From Clostridium sp. KNHs214 (GTDB taxonomy: Bacteria; Bacillota; Clostridia; Clostridiales; Clostridiaceae): DNA of 64,000 nucleotides. Location of the stretch: positions 744,001 to 808,000 of the forward strand of contig NZ_JQMW01000009.1 in the NCBI RefSeq assembly GCF_000744935.1. Reading direction: 5' to 3'. Positions 50,788 to 59,428 of this stretch are shown here, piece after piece (position 1 is the stretch's first letter; each line of letters begins with the position of its first letter). The translations under genes were made by a program, and so were the position numbers. The notes beneath the pieces are model-generated. The model was not told the origin of the DNA. It worked only from the letters and a program-made list of their open reading frames with translations, and did not search any database.

Positions 50788-51300
50788 AAAAGCTCCCTAC
50801 ATTCGTAAAGAGTGTAGAGTGATGTTTAAAAAAACATCCAAAACTCCTTTAACTGCTGGAAGTCCCTAAAGCTACATTAACCACAACGTAAGAATGAAAT
50901 AAGTCTAAGCGTGAAGGTGACGAAAGTAGAAAAAATAATGTAGATAGTGCAAGGTTAAATCCTAAACACGGTGACAATGGGTAATCAGCAACCAAGTTCC
51001 GAAAAGGAAAAGGCTCAACGACTAGAGAGTAATCTCGTACCTTCAAGTGAGGGGAAATGGGGAGGGTCCTAAATAATTAGGATTGTGATATAGTCTGTGC
51101 TTATATGAAAGTATAAGAAGTTCATAAACAGAGCTCTTAGCTTCAGATGGAGTTTTTACTCCAACTGAAGGTTAGAGATCGTTATCCAGGGACGTAGCTG
51201 CCGTTATCTCCCACTTTGTTAGAAGTGGGAGTGTTACGGCAGGTAGTCATCGGATAAAAGAACTGCATAGGAGTAACGACCTTATGTGAACACTCTAAAA
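50788..51300 (+). ncRNA. Group I intron core of the IStron
   Basis: Conserved core words: GACAATGGGTAATCAGC-AACCAAG (P4-P6 side) near 50972-50996, then CTCAACGACTAGAG with GACTA (51020-51024) pairing to TAGTC (51091-51095, in GATATAGTC) as P7. CTACA/TGTAG near 50796-50816 forms an early stem. CTGCCGT…ACGGCAG (51198-51242) with inner CCCACT/AGTGGG forms a peripheral hairpin. This is the layout of subgroup IA-type introns. Self-splicing would remove the entire mobile element. Confidence 0.85.
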
Positions 51301-51548
51301 ACAATACAAATGTGCATTAGATAATTTATTAAAACAACCGTATTTTAAAATTCTATAATTTATTTATTTCTTAAATCTTTAACAATTAAAGTATAAACGT
51401 AATTATTTACAAAATGTTGTTCTTTATTAAACTTTAATTTTCAATTGTTCATTAATTTCTTTTGGAGTAGTAACCTTAATTTAAAAAAATCACCTTATAA
51501 AATAAGTGCATTATTTTTATAATGTTTCAAATAAAAGGGCTAGGATGG

Positions 51549-51577
51549 GTATACTATAATATAATAGTGTAGTATAC
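51549..51577. promoter_or_regulatory. Palindrome upstream of tnpB
   Basis: GTATACTA (51549-51556) and TAGTATAC (51570-51577), 18 bp before the tnpB start; includes TATAAT (51556-51561 region). May serve as a promoter element or limit tnpB translation. Confidence 0.4.
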
Positions 51578-51594
51578 AAGCGAGGTGAATAATA

Positions 51595-52983
51595 ATGGGT
51601 ACTATTATTAAAACAGTAAAACAATATTCCTATGAATTAGATGATAATATAATAAAAGAATTATCATTTATAGGAAACAAATATAGAAATGTAAAGAACT
51701 ATGTATATTCAAGGTATAGCGGAATTAATAGTATCCCATTATTAAAAAAAGATAGGCAAATAAGAGATGAGTGGATTAAAAGTAAATTTTATGAACAATG
51801 GAAATTACCTGCGAGATATTGGAAATTAGCTTTAAGTGAAGCCTTTGGAAATATTAAAGCTGAGTGGACTAATATCAAGAATAGAGTTAAAGAGCAATGT
51901 AAAGCAAATAATAATTTATCAAATGAAGATAAGCATTATATTAATTATATTCTTAAATTCAATGATGATTATTATAAAGTAGTAACGAATAAATCTTTTG
52001 AAATTCCTAAAATATTTAAGGATAAAGACTTAAATTATAAATATCTTAATAGTGTTATTAAAAGATATTCAAGAAGATATAAAGGACAGATACCATATTC
52101 TAAAAATGGAAGAATATTTTCTATTGATACAGGTTTATATAGGTATAAAGATGGAGGTATAAATATTACATCTACTAAGAAAGGTAAAAGATTATCTATT
52201 AAATTAACTGATAACAATCAATATGATAGAACTATGATAGTTAAAAGAATAGATAATAAAATAGAAATTCACTGTCCTTTAAAAATTAAAACAAAGGTAA
52301 ATCACAATAAAGAAAATATTATAGGAATAGATAAAGGTTATAGGTATTTATTTGCAGTATCAAGCGATGAATTTTATGGTGAAAATCTTAATAATTATCT
52401 TAATAAGGAAACTGAAAGATTAAATAAAGTTAATGAAAATAGAAATAGGTTTTGGGCTTTATACAATCAATATTTAGAACAAAATAATATTGAGAAAGCT
52501 AACACCATAAAAGAAAATAACTTAGGTAAAGTAAAATATAATCACAATAAAAAGAAGCATGACCAAACTGTTAAATCTTATATAAATTATTCACTAAATG
52601 GATTAATAAATAGAGAAAAGCCTACTGAAATAGTTATGGAAAATCTAGATTTTGTTAATTGGAATGATAGGTATCCTAAATCAGTAAAACGTAAATTATC
52701 AAGGTGGATAAAGGGGTATATAAGAGAAAGGCTAGAGTATAAGTGTGATTACAATAGTATTAAATATACTTATATTAATCCAGCTTATACAAGCAAAGTT
52801 TGTAATGTATGTGGAAGTTTTGGTAAAAGAGATGGTGATGTGTTTACTTGTCCTAAATGTGGTGAAATTCATTCTGATACTAATGCAAGCAAAAATATAT
52901 TAAAAAGAAAATATGATAAAGAAATTACGTTATATACAAATTATAAAAAAGTTAAAGAGATTTTAGAAAATAGAGTTAGTTAA
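51595..52983 (+). CDS. tnpB: TnpB RNA-guided nuclease of the IStron
   Basis: 462 residues, longer than usual for TnpB (about 400). RuvC acidic residues D246 (IIGIDKGYRYL), E349 (EIVMENLDF) and D428 (HSDTNASKNIL) are intact; zinc finger C403/C406/C419/C422 (CNVCG…CPKCG) intact. TnpB uses an RNA from the element's right end to cut empty donor sites and favour retention. GCGAGGTG before the ATG. The gene is inside the intron, so its mRNA and the splicing of thiW compete. Confidence 0.9.
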   Translation: MGTIIKTVKQYSYELDDNIIKELSFIGNKYRNVKNYVYSRYSGINSIPLLKKDRQIRDEWIKSKFYEQWKLPARYWKLALSEAFGNIKAEWTNIKNRVKEQCKANNNLSNEDKHYINYILKFNDDYYKVVTNKSFEIPKIFKDKDLNYKYLNSVIKRYSRRYKGQIPYSKNGRIFSIDTGLYRYKDGGINITSTKKGKRLSIKLTDNNQYDRTMIVKRIDNKIEIHCPLKIKTKVNHNKENIIGIDKGYRYLFAVSSDEFYGENLNNYLNKETERLNKVNENRNRFWALYNQYLEQNNIEKANTIKENNLGKVKYNHNKKKHDQTVKSYINYSLNGLINREKPTEIVMENLDFVNWNDRYPKSVKRKLSRWIKGYIRERLEYKCDYNSIKYTYINPAYTSKVCNVCGSFGKRDGDVFTCPKCGEIHSDTNASKNILKRKYDKEITLYTNYKKVKEILENRVS

Positions 52984-53265
52984 TTTAAATTGCCGTTAAT
53001 TTAAATTGATATAAATATAAAAGAATATTTAATCACAAATGTATGTACCCTATGAAAATAGAGCATGCATTTTATCAGAAATGAGGGTTAAATAATTCTT
53101 TCATTGTAAAATTTTAAAATACGGTTGTAGGATAGTAAATAATTTTAAATTGAAAAATTTAAAAGATTTTACGAACTGGTACATCCAAGACTTTAAGCCA
53201 CCATAAGGTGTGATAAGTGCGAATTATCTAATATGAGTACATTTGTACATGTTTTTAGAACCAGC
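52984..53265 (+). ncRNA. Probable right-end guide (omega) RNA region of the IStron
   Basis: 282 bp after the tnpB stop contain hairpins AAGCCACCATAAGGTGTG (about 53191-53209) and GTACATTTGTAC (about 53237-53248), placed where omega RNAs of TnpB systems lie; the guide would be the thiW sequence from 53266 on. Also contains the 3' splice site. Inferred from position. Confidence 0.5.
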
Positions 53266-53503
53266 TGTAGTTTCATATCCTATTATGACATTTATTTGGG
53301 GTAGAACAGGACTTACATGGATGTTCTATGTCCCTTCATTTATTATGGGTACACTTATTGGTGGAACCATTGCGTTTGTTTTTCTAGCAGCATTAAGCAG
53401 GATGGGAATGCTTGCAAAAATTCAAAAAAGTTTGGGGGCAAAAGTTTATGACAAACCAAGAAATAACAATAAACAAACTATTGCAAATAAGACAGAGTGT
53501 TAA
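53266..53503 (+). CDS. thiW: ThiW, 3' coding exon
   Basis: Codes VVSYPIMTFIWGRTGLTWMFYVPSFIMGTLIGGTIAFVFLAALSRMG…, the last membrane spans of ThiW. Without splicing it could only be read from a TTG at 53237-53243 in the element's end. Overlaps the thiM start by 56 bases, so thiM translation is coupled. Confidence 0.8.
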
Positions 53504-54278
53504 ATTGAAAAAACCGTTAATTCATTGTATTACAAACCCTATTTCAATAAATAATTGTGCAAATATAGTACTTGCAGTTGGCGCAAAACCTATTATGGCT
53601 GAACATCCTTTAGAGGTTCATGAAATTACCACTGCTTCTAAGGCACTTGGTGTTAATCTTGGAAATATAACGGACATAAGAATGAAATCCATGTTGATTT
53701 CAGGTAAAGTGGCTTTTGAAAAGAAGATTCCACAAGTAATTGATCTTGTAGGTGTGGGATGTAGTAAACTTCGCTTAGAGTATGCAAAAAAATTTATTTC
53801 TCAGTGTCATCCAGATGTTATTAAGGGTAACATGTCTGAAATAAAAGCAATTTATGGTATAGAGAGTAATTCAAAGGGCATTGATGTGGGTGAATTTGAC
53901 ATGGTAACAGAAAAAAACTCTGAAAGAAGTATAGAAATGTTAAAAAAAATGTCTTTACAAACCCGTGCTGTTATTGCAGCAACAGGAGTGGTAGATATAA
54001 TAACAAATGGTATTGATACATATTTAATAACAAATGGTTGTGAAATGCTTTCAATGGTAACAGGTACAGGCTGTATGCTTAATGCACTTATAGCAAGTTA
54101 TATTTCTTCTAAAAATATATTTGGAGGTACTGTTCTTGCTGTAGCTCTTATGGGAATATGTGGTGAACTTTCTCAACATGTTAAGGGGACTGGAAGTTTT
54201 AAAACTGAACTTATAGATAATATGTTTAGTATTTCTGATGATATGATAATAGAAAAAATAAAATATAAATTAAAATAA
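53448..54278 (+). CDS. thiM: Hydroxyethylthiazole kinase
   Basis: 276 residues. LIHCITNPISINNCANIVLAVGAKPIMAEH is the substrate-binding N-terminus; VIKGNMSEI and VTGTGCMLNALIASY (anion hole and catalytic Cys in GTGC) are the ThiM motifs. Phosphorylates hydroxyethylthiazole for thiamin salvage. ATG 53448 follows GGGGGC; a longer frame from TTG 53412 has no ribosome site. With ThiW it forms an import-and-trap pathway under TPP control. Confidence 0.9.
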   Translation: MTNQEITINKLLQIRQSVKLKKPLIHCITNPISINNCANIVLAVGAKPIMAEHPLEVHEITTASKALGVNLGNITDIRMKSMLISGKVAFEKKIPQVIDLVGVGCSKLRLEYAKKFISQCHPDVIKGNMSEIKAIYGIESNSKGIDVGEFDMVTEKNSERSIEMLKKMSLQTRAVIAATGVVDIITNGIDTYLITNGCEMLSMVTGTGCMLNALIASYISSKNIFGGTVLAVALMGICGELSQHVKGTGSFKTELIDNMFSISDDMIIEKIKYKLK

Positions 54279-54317
54279 AGATAGAAAATAGCATTTGCTT
54301 AGTGAAGTGCAGACTAG

Positions 54318-54351
54318 ATGTTATGCATATGATATATTATATGCATAACAT
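54318..54351 (+). terminator. Hairpin after thiM
   Basis: ATGTTATGCATAT (54318-54330) pairs perfectly with ATATGCATAACAT (54339-54351), 8-nt loop; only a short T-run. The rest of 54279-54562 shows nothing. Confidence 0.55.
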
Positions 54352-54562
54352 TTAGAGCTGTAATTCGTTATAGACATATGCTTTTTATTATGGTTAAAAT
54401 TTAAAAATCAATCAAATAAATAATAAAATGTGATATATTTAATATAGAAATTTAATAGAAGAAAACTTTGATGAGAAATCTCCAAGGTTCTGGACATATA
54501 AAGTATTCCATGAATATGTAAATATAAAATTTATAAAGATTAATTATAAGGGAGGGATTAGC

Positions 54563-55531
54563 ATGAAACCTAAAGTATATATTGCTCGAAGAGTTTCAAA
54601 GGAAGTTCAAGAATACATTTCAAAATTTTGTGATCTTGAAATGAATGAAAGTGATGAAATATTATCTAGAGAAAAAATAATGGAAAGATATAATCATATA
54701 GATGGTTTAATAACCATTGGAACAAAAATAGATGGAGAATTTTTAGATTCTATGCCTAATCTAAAAGTAGTAAGCAACATATCTGTAGGATATGATAATT
54801 TTGTAATAAAAGATATGAAAAAAAGAAAAATAATAGGTACTAATACGCCAGATACATTAAATGATACAGTGGCAGATTTAGCTTTAGGGCTTATATTGTC
54901 AGTGGCAAGAAGAATACCAGAACTTGATAAAATAACTAAAGATGGAATGTGGACAAAGGTCTATCCAGAAGCATATGTAGGCACAGAAGTACACCATAAA
55001 ACCTTAGGCATAATAGGCATGGGTAGAATAGGTGAAGCTGTGGCTAAAAGAGCTAAATTAGGATTTGATATGGATGTATTATATTATAATAGACGCAGAA
55101 AAGAAGAAATGGAAAACAGGCTGGGAGTAAAGTATTCTTCTAAGGATGAATTAATTAAAAACTCTGATTTTATAGTGATATTAACTCCTCTTACTAAGGA
55201 GACATACCATTTTATCGACGAAAGGGAATTTAACTTAATGAAAAATTCAGCAATAATTATTAATGTGTCTAGGGGACAAACTATTAATGAACTAGCTCTA
55301 ATTAATGCTCTAAAAACTGGAAAAATAGCAGGGGCAGGATTAGATGTGTTTGAAAAAGAACCTACAGACAAAAACAATCCTCTTCTAAAAATGGACAATG
55401 TAGTGACCTTGCCACACATAGGCTCAGGCACCTGGAATACAAGAAACCATATGAGCATGGTGGCAGCGGAAGACATGGTTTCAGTATTACAAGGAAATAC
55501 ACCTAAAAATTTAGTAGAGGAACTTAGGTAA
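54563..55531 (+). CDS. D-isomer-specific 2-hydroxyacid dehydrogenase (glyoxylate/hydroxypyruvate reductase-like)
   Basis: 322 residues. NAD-binding GIIGMGRIGEAVAKRAK; catalytic Arg in NVSRGQTINE, Glu in FEKEPTD and His in LPHIGSGTWNTR; substrate loop VSNISVGYDN. Reduces 2-oxoacids such as glyoxylate or hydroxypyruvate with NAD(P)H. Single gene; GGGAGGG before the ATG. Confidence 0.85.
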   Translation: MKPKVYIARRVSKEVQEYISKFCDLEMNESDEILSREKIMERYNHIDGLITIGTKIDGEFLDSMPNLKVVSNISVGYDNFVIKDMKKRKIIGTNTPDTLNDTVADLALGLILSVARRIPELDKITKDGMWTKVYPEAYVGTEVHHKTLGIIGMGRIGEAVAKRAKLGFDMDVLYYNRRRKEEMENRLGVKYSSKDELIKNSDFIVILTPLTKETYHFIDEREFNLMKNSAIIINVSRGQTINELALINALKTGKIAGAGLDVFEKEPTDKNNPLLKMDNVVTLPHIGSGTWNTRNHMSMVAAEDMVSVLQGNTPKNLVEELR

Positions 55532-55871
55532 AAGTTTTTTGAAAATATTTTATTATATAAATTATTTGGTCTTAAGAAAAAATAGCATAGAGTAGATTAA
55601 TATTTTATAGAACCGTAAGGTTCTCTTTTTTATAAATAATTTTAAACGAGAAATCTTTACTTTAACCTATGAAAGTGAATATAGGGTTCACTTAATGTTC
55701 ATATATGTAAGATTAAAATAATAGTATAATGAAAAAAACATAAGTAGATGCATTCATTATTAAAGATAGCTGTAAGGAGGTGAACTGGGTCATAAATCTA
55801 TAAAACATAGAAAAATGAAATATAGTAAATAGAAAATTAAAAAACTTATAGATTAGTGACAATGGGAATTT
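55532..55871. other. Intergenic region with terminator 55609-55631
   Basis: AGAACC (55609-55614) pairs with GGTTCT (55619-55624), tetraloop GTAA, then CTTTTTT: a clear Rho-independent terminator for the dehydrogenase gene. The remaining bases include AAGGAGGTGA (55775) with no ORF of length behind it. Confidence 0.7.
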
Positions 55872-56147
55872 ATGAACATATACTTAAAGTATTATTTTAT
55901 TTTTTTCAACTTATTAGGATTCATATGCATGTATATTGATAAAGAGAAAGCTAAAAGAAATAAATGGAGAATAAAAGAAAGTACTTTGTTAGCAATAGCA
56001 GCATTTGGAGGAAGTGTAGGAGCTTATTTAGGTATGAAGATATTTAGGCACAAAACTAAACATACTAAATTTAAATATGGTATTCCCATTATAATGTTAA
56101 TTCAACTATTAGTACTTTTATATTGGAATAATAAAATATATAAATAA
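55872..56147 (+). CDS. DUF1294 membrane protein
   Basis: 91 residues. Membrane segments at residues 5-22 and 67-85; between them YIDKEKAKRNKWRIKESTLLAIAAFGGSVGAYLGMKIFRHKT, the DUF1294 block. Function unknown. The ribosome site is poor (GGGAATTT). Confidence 0.8.
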   Translation: MNIYLKYYFIFFNLLGFICMYIDKEKAKRNKWRIKESTLLAIAAFGGSVGAYLGMKIFRHKTKHTKFKYGIPIIMLIQLLVLLYWNNKIYK

Positions 56148-56398
56148 AAAATCAATATAATAATTAAAAAAATTAAAATCAGAACTCCCAAAAGGAAATA
56201 TTATTTCTTAGCACTGTTATATTATATAAATAACATGATAAAAGAAATTTTAAATGACATGGAGCTATAGAAGTTAATATAATATTCAATACATCTTTAA
56301 GGAGCCTTAGGGTTCTCTTTTTTTTTCTATAAATACTTTTAATAATCTACATTTAAGGTTAAAATAATAACATATATAAATAAAGGTAGGTGTATTCT

Positions 56399-57142
56399 TT
56401 GGAAGGAAAGTGCTATTATTGTAAAAAGGAATTTAGTAAATCAGGTATTTTAAGACACATAAAAAGTTGTTCGGCTATGAAAGAGTGCATGGGAGAAGAC
56501 ATATCAGCTTCTAAATCTAAAAAGAATAAATTTATATTGAGTATAGCATCTAAATATGAACCTAGTGTGTATTGGTTGTATATAGCTATAGATAAAACTG
56601 CTACTTTAAAGGAATTAGATCAATTTTTAAGAGATATATGGCTAGAATGTTGTGGGCATTTAAGTAGTTTTGAAATAAATGGTGAGAGATATGAATCGGA
56701 AGTGGATGATAGCTGGGGATGGGGTTCTTCTGCAGAAAATATGGATGTAAAGCTTAAGAATGTAGTATCACTAAATGATAAAATGAATTATGAATATGAT
56801 TTTGGTTCTACAACTTATTTGAATATAAAGGTTGTAGGAGAATTATCTAGTTCAACCACAGGAAATAAAATTGAAATAATGGCCAGAAATAATAAACCTG
56901 AAATAAAATGTTCTAATTGCGGTGATAAGGCGTTATATTATGATTGTGAATATGAAGAATATTTATGCGAGGAATGTTTAAAAAATAGTACTCAAGAAGA
57001 CAGTGAAATGATAGAGGAAATAGGATACTGGAATTCTCCTAGGGATGGTGTATGTGGATATTGGGGTGAAAAGGAAGCTGATGAAGCATATATTCCTTTA
57101 AATAATGACCAACATGTAAATATTAAACAAATAAATGATTGA
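56399..57142 (+). CDS. Plasmid pRiA4b ORF-3-like protein with zinc fingers
   Basis: About 247 residues. N-terminal CYYCKKEFSKSGILRHIKSC is a C2HC-type finger. VYWLYIAIDKTATLKELDQFLRDIWLECCGHLSSF and YEYDFGSTTYLNIKVVGE are the pRiA4b ORF-3 core. CSNCGDK…CEECLKN is a second zinc site. Function unknown. Start uncertain: TTG 56399 is 12 bases after AAAGG, while GTG 56390 overlaps it. Confidence 0.7.
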   Translation: MEGKCYYCKKEFSKSGILRHIKSCSAMKECMGEDISASKSKKNKFILSIASKYEPSVYWLYIAIDKTATLKELDQFLRDIWLECCGHLSSFEINGERYESEVDDSWGWGSSAENMDVKLKNVVSLNDKMNYEYDFGSTTYLNIKVVGELSSSTTGNKIEIMARNNKPEIKCSNCGDKALYYDCEYEEYLCEECLKNSTQEDSEMIEEIGYWNSPRDGVCGYWGEKEADEAYIPLNNDQHVNIKQIND

Positions 57143-57680
57143 AATTTGATTTAGATTTTTATCCTTTTACTAAGGATGAATTATTTAATGTAGCTGTTGT
57201 AGATTATGAGGAGGAGAGTAATGCATGTAAAAAACTCTTAGGTATTTATCTGGTAATTTCAATATAGATAGTGATGAAGCAGATGACTTAGTGCTTAATT
57301 TAGTGGGTCCTATTCCCATTATTATATTAATTTAAATATTTATATTTTTATATAGTAGTATTAATTATGTGGTATTATTTTGGAGATAAGATACTGAAAG
57401 CAGCACAAATAGTAAATTATATTAAGGATTATAAAAATGTGTAGTGATGGTGCCAGGCACCTACCGAATTTTGTTGAAAAAGCAGAGGTTTTGGATAAGT
57501 AGATGTGGAACAGTTGGAGTTGTTTTAAAGCAAGAAATATAATAATTTTACAAAAGGTACACTAAATAAAACTAGTGTATCTTTTAATTTTTTGTAAATA
57601 TATATTGCAAAATAATTAAGTGAATGTTAGAATAAAAATGAAATTGAAAATCATTATCATTTAATGAATGGAGGGTTAAT
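57143..57680. other. Intergenic region with coding debris, GGTGCCAGGCACC palindrome and terminator
   Basis: A start-less frame near 57147-57266 (FDLDFYPFTKDELFNVAVVD…) looks like a decayed gene 3' end. GGTGCCAGGCACC (57449-57461) is a perfect palindrome followed by TACCGAATTTTG, a motif I associate with scattered repeats in Firmicutes genomes. GGTACACTA/TAGTGTATC (57553-57590) forms a terminator. Confidence 0.5.
57645..57659. promoter_or_regulatory. Fur box upstream of flavodoxin
   Basis: TGAAAATCATTATCA fits the 7-1-7 Fur consensus (TGATAAT-N-ATTATCA) with one mismatch. It lies 21 bp before the flavodoxin ATG, overlapping the expected promoter, so iron repression is likely. Confidence 0.75.
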
Positions 57681-58109
57681 ATGAAGAAAATTAATATAAT
57701 ATATTGGAGCGGTACAGGTAATACTGAAAAGATGGCAGATGCCATTAAAGAGGGAGCATCTTTAAATGATGTAAAAATAAATTTATTAAATGTAAGTCAG
57801 GCAGAAGTTGAAGATATAATAAGTGCAGATGTTATTGCATTGGGATGCCCAGCTATGGGTGCTGAGGAACTGGAAGAAGGTGAAATGGAGCCATTTATAG
57901 AAAGCATTGAGTCAAAATTAAATGGAAAGAGAATAGCTTTATTTGGGTCTTATGGCTGGGGGGATGGAGAATGGATGAGAAATTGGAAGAATAGAATGGA
58001 AAATTTAGGTGCAGAGCTATTGGAAGAAGGATTAATAATAAATGAGGAACCAGATGAAGAAGGACTAAAAAAATGTAGAGATCTTGGAAAAAAATTAGCT
58101 GATATTTAG
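57681..58109 (+). CDS. Flavodoxin
   Basis: 142 residues. IIYWSGTGNTEKMADAI is the phosphate-binding loop for FMN; ALGCPAMGAEELEE and LFGSYGWGDGEWM are the two isoalloxazine-binding loops. Replaces ferredoxin as electron carrier under iron shortage, in keeping with the Fur box. GGAGGG ribosome site; the next gene follows at 15 bases. Confidence 0.9.
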   Translation: MKKINIIYWSGTGNTEKMADAIKEGASLNDVKINLLNVSQAEVEDIISADVIALGCPAMGAEELEEGEMEPFIESIESKLNGKRIALFGSYGWGDGEWMRNWKNRMENLGAELLEEGLIINEEPDEEGLKKCRDLGKKLADI

Positions 58110-58124
58110 AGGAAAGTTTGTTTT

Positions 58125-58736
58125 ATGAGTGAATTAGAATCTAAAAAATATATTAAAATCATGAATAATGTTAATGAACTAGAATATTTACTTTTTACTA
58201 TAGTGTATAATGCATCGCCAGCAATAGCTGGAGAAAAAGCATCTTCTCTTTTGGTATTTAGAAATAATGGAAAAAACCTATATAAATTATGGTTAGAGAA
58301 TAAAGAGGAAATTCAAAATAATTTAAAATTAAGATACTTTACTTTAAAAAACACTCATGATACTTGTGTAGTTTTATTTTATAATGAAGATATGCTGAAC
58401 AAAATCCTTCAAGAGCGGAAGACACAAAGATTTTTAAAAAGGTTTAATTATTCTAATTTTAATTCAACACTAAGTTGCTTAAGACTATTAAAAGAGAGAT
58501 ATGAATATGCATGTCCACACGAAATTGGAATATTTCTTGGTTATCCTCTAGAAGATGTAGTTGATTTTATAGAGTGCCCAAATAAGCAATGTCTTTTAAG
58601 AGGTTATTGGAAAGTGTATAATAATGAGGAATTTGCCAAAGACAGATTTTATATATATGATTCCATAAAGAGTAAAGTCTTAAATCTTTTATATAAAGGA
58701 GAAAACCCTAAAAGTATATTAATGGGTAAAATATAA
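58125..58736 (+). CDS. DUF3793 family protein
   Basis: 203 residues. IAGEKASSLLVF, then DTCVVLFYNEDMLNKIL and YACPHEIGIFLGYPLEDVVDFIE are the DUF3793 blocks, with CPHEIGIFLGYP most diagnostic. Function unknown, but regularly in iron-responsive operons with flavodoxin; here cotranscribed with it under the Fur box. Confidence 0.8.
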   Translation: MSELESKKYIKIMNNVNELEYLLFTIVYNASPAIAGEKASSLLVFRNNGKNLYKLWLENKEEIQNNLKLRYFTLKNTHDTCVVLFYNEDMLNKILQERKTQRFLKRFNYSNFNSTLSCLRLLKERYEYACPHEIGIFLGYPLEDVVDFIECPNKQCLLRGYWKVYNNEEFAKDRFYIYDSIKSKVLNLLYKGENPKSILMGKI

Positions 58737-58748
58737 ATTTTCTTTGGA

Positions 58749-58835
58749 TTAAGGAAAGGATAGTTTATACATGCTAGCCTTTCTTCTTATTATTTTTATT
58801 TCATGTTTTTGTTGAGTTTTACGACTTTTTTTCAT
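58749..58835 (-). CDS. Small basic protein, 28 residues
   Basis: On the minus strand ATG follows AAGGAGATG and encodes MKKSRKTQQKHEIKIIRRKA…, very basic. Its 3' end overlaps a terminator-like stem AAGGAAAGGATAG/CTAGCCTTTCTT (58751-58785) of the DUF3793 operon. A good ribosome site supports it; no homology known. The rest of 58836-59081 is AT-rich and empty. Confidence 0.4.
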   Translation of the reverse strand: MKKSRKTQQKHEIKIIRRKASMYKLSFP

Positions 58836-59081
58836 TTTACATCTCCTTTTTCTAAAGTAATTGATTTATATGTGTTAATTTTTACTTTTATAAAAAGATA
58901 GATATTTTATAAACATTTATTTACAAATTATGTAAAAAATAACGTTAAAATAAAATTCAACTTGTAAAATTTTCATATTATAGTATGTTTTTTGTATTTT
59001 TGCCTTTACTTTATTTTGTTATTGAAATATAATAGAAAATGTTGGGATTAGAGATTTAATATATTAGGAGAGGGAGAAACT

Positions 59082-59216
59082 ATGGAAGAAGTTAGAACAT
59101 TATTACATAAGATAATAAATGATACCAATTTAGCTTTAAGTAGCGAAGAAGTGGTAACCATTAGTCAACAATTGGACAAGCTTATCTTAAAATTTTATTC
59201 AGAGCAAAATGAATAA
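59082..59216 (+). CDS. Spo0E-like aspartyl-phosphate phosphatase
   Basis: 44 residues. Two helices with SQQLDKLI, the SxxxD signature of Spo0E/YnzD/YisI phosphatases, whose Asp removes phosphate from Spo0A. Size is typical. AGGAGAGGGAG before the ATG. It would delay sporulation. Its own terminator follows. Confidence 0.8.
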   Translation: MEEVRTLLHKIINDTNLALSSEEVVTISQQLDKLILKFYSEQNE

Positions 59217-59266
59217 GGAAAATTTAAATTTAAAATGGAAAAGGTAAATTTAAATTTAAGAGAATT

Positions 59267-59304
59267 ATAAAGTTTGTAAGAGTTTTTTCTTTTGCAAACT
59301 TTAT
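59267..59304 (+). terminator. Terminator after Spo0E-like gene
   Basis: ATAAAGTTTG (59267-59276) pairs with CAAACTTTAT (59295-59304), with inner AAGAG/CTTTT pairing. Confidence 0.65.
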
Positions 59305-59428
59305 TCATATTATGATTACATATATGAAAGCTTATATTTATATTGTAAATTTTTTATTTGCATGATACTATTAACTTTATACTTTTAATTATATTGTAGT
59401 AAAATAAAAGTATAAAGGAGGGCATAAA

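Larger units (their letters stand above)
50723..53265 (+). mobile_element. IStron: group I intron fused to an IS605-type element with tnpB
   Basis: 2543 bp inserted in thiW. It begins with a small palindrome (AACTAATAGTT), has a group I intron core in its first 550 bp, then a tnpB gene, then about 280 bp of structured right end (CCACC…GGTG; GTACATTTGTAC). No tnpA is present. Boundaries are placed by the restored thiW frame and are uncertain by about 2 bp, because AGC occurs at both joints. GGAGC of the exon is complementary to GCTCC at about 50790, as expected for an internal guide or transposition guide. Such chimeras (CdISt1 in C. difficile) splice from mRNA. Confidence 0.85.

Noticed and set aside
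50849..51046. Minus-strand ORF of 65 codons in the IStron
   Set aside because: Lies within the conserved group I intron core; no coding signal.
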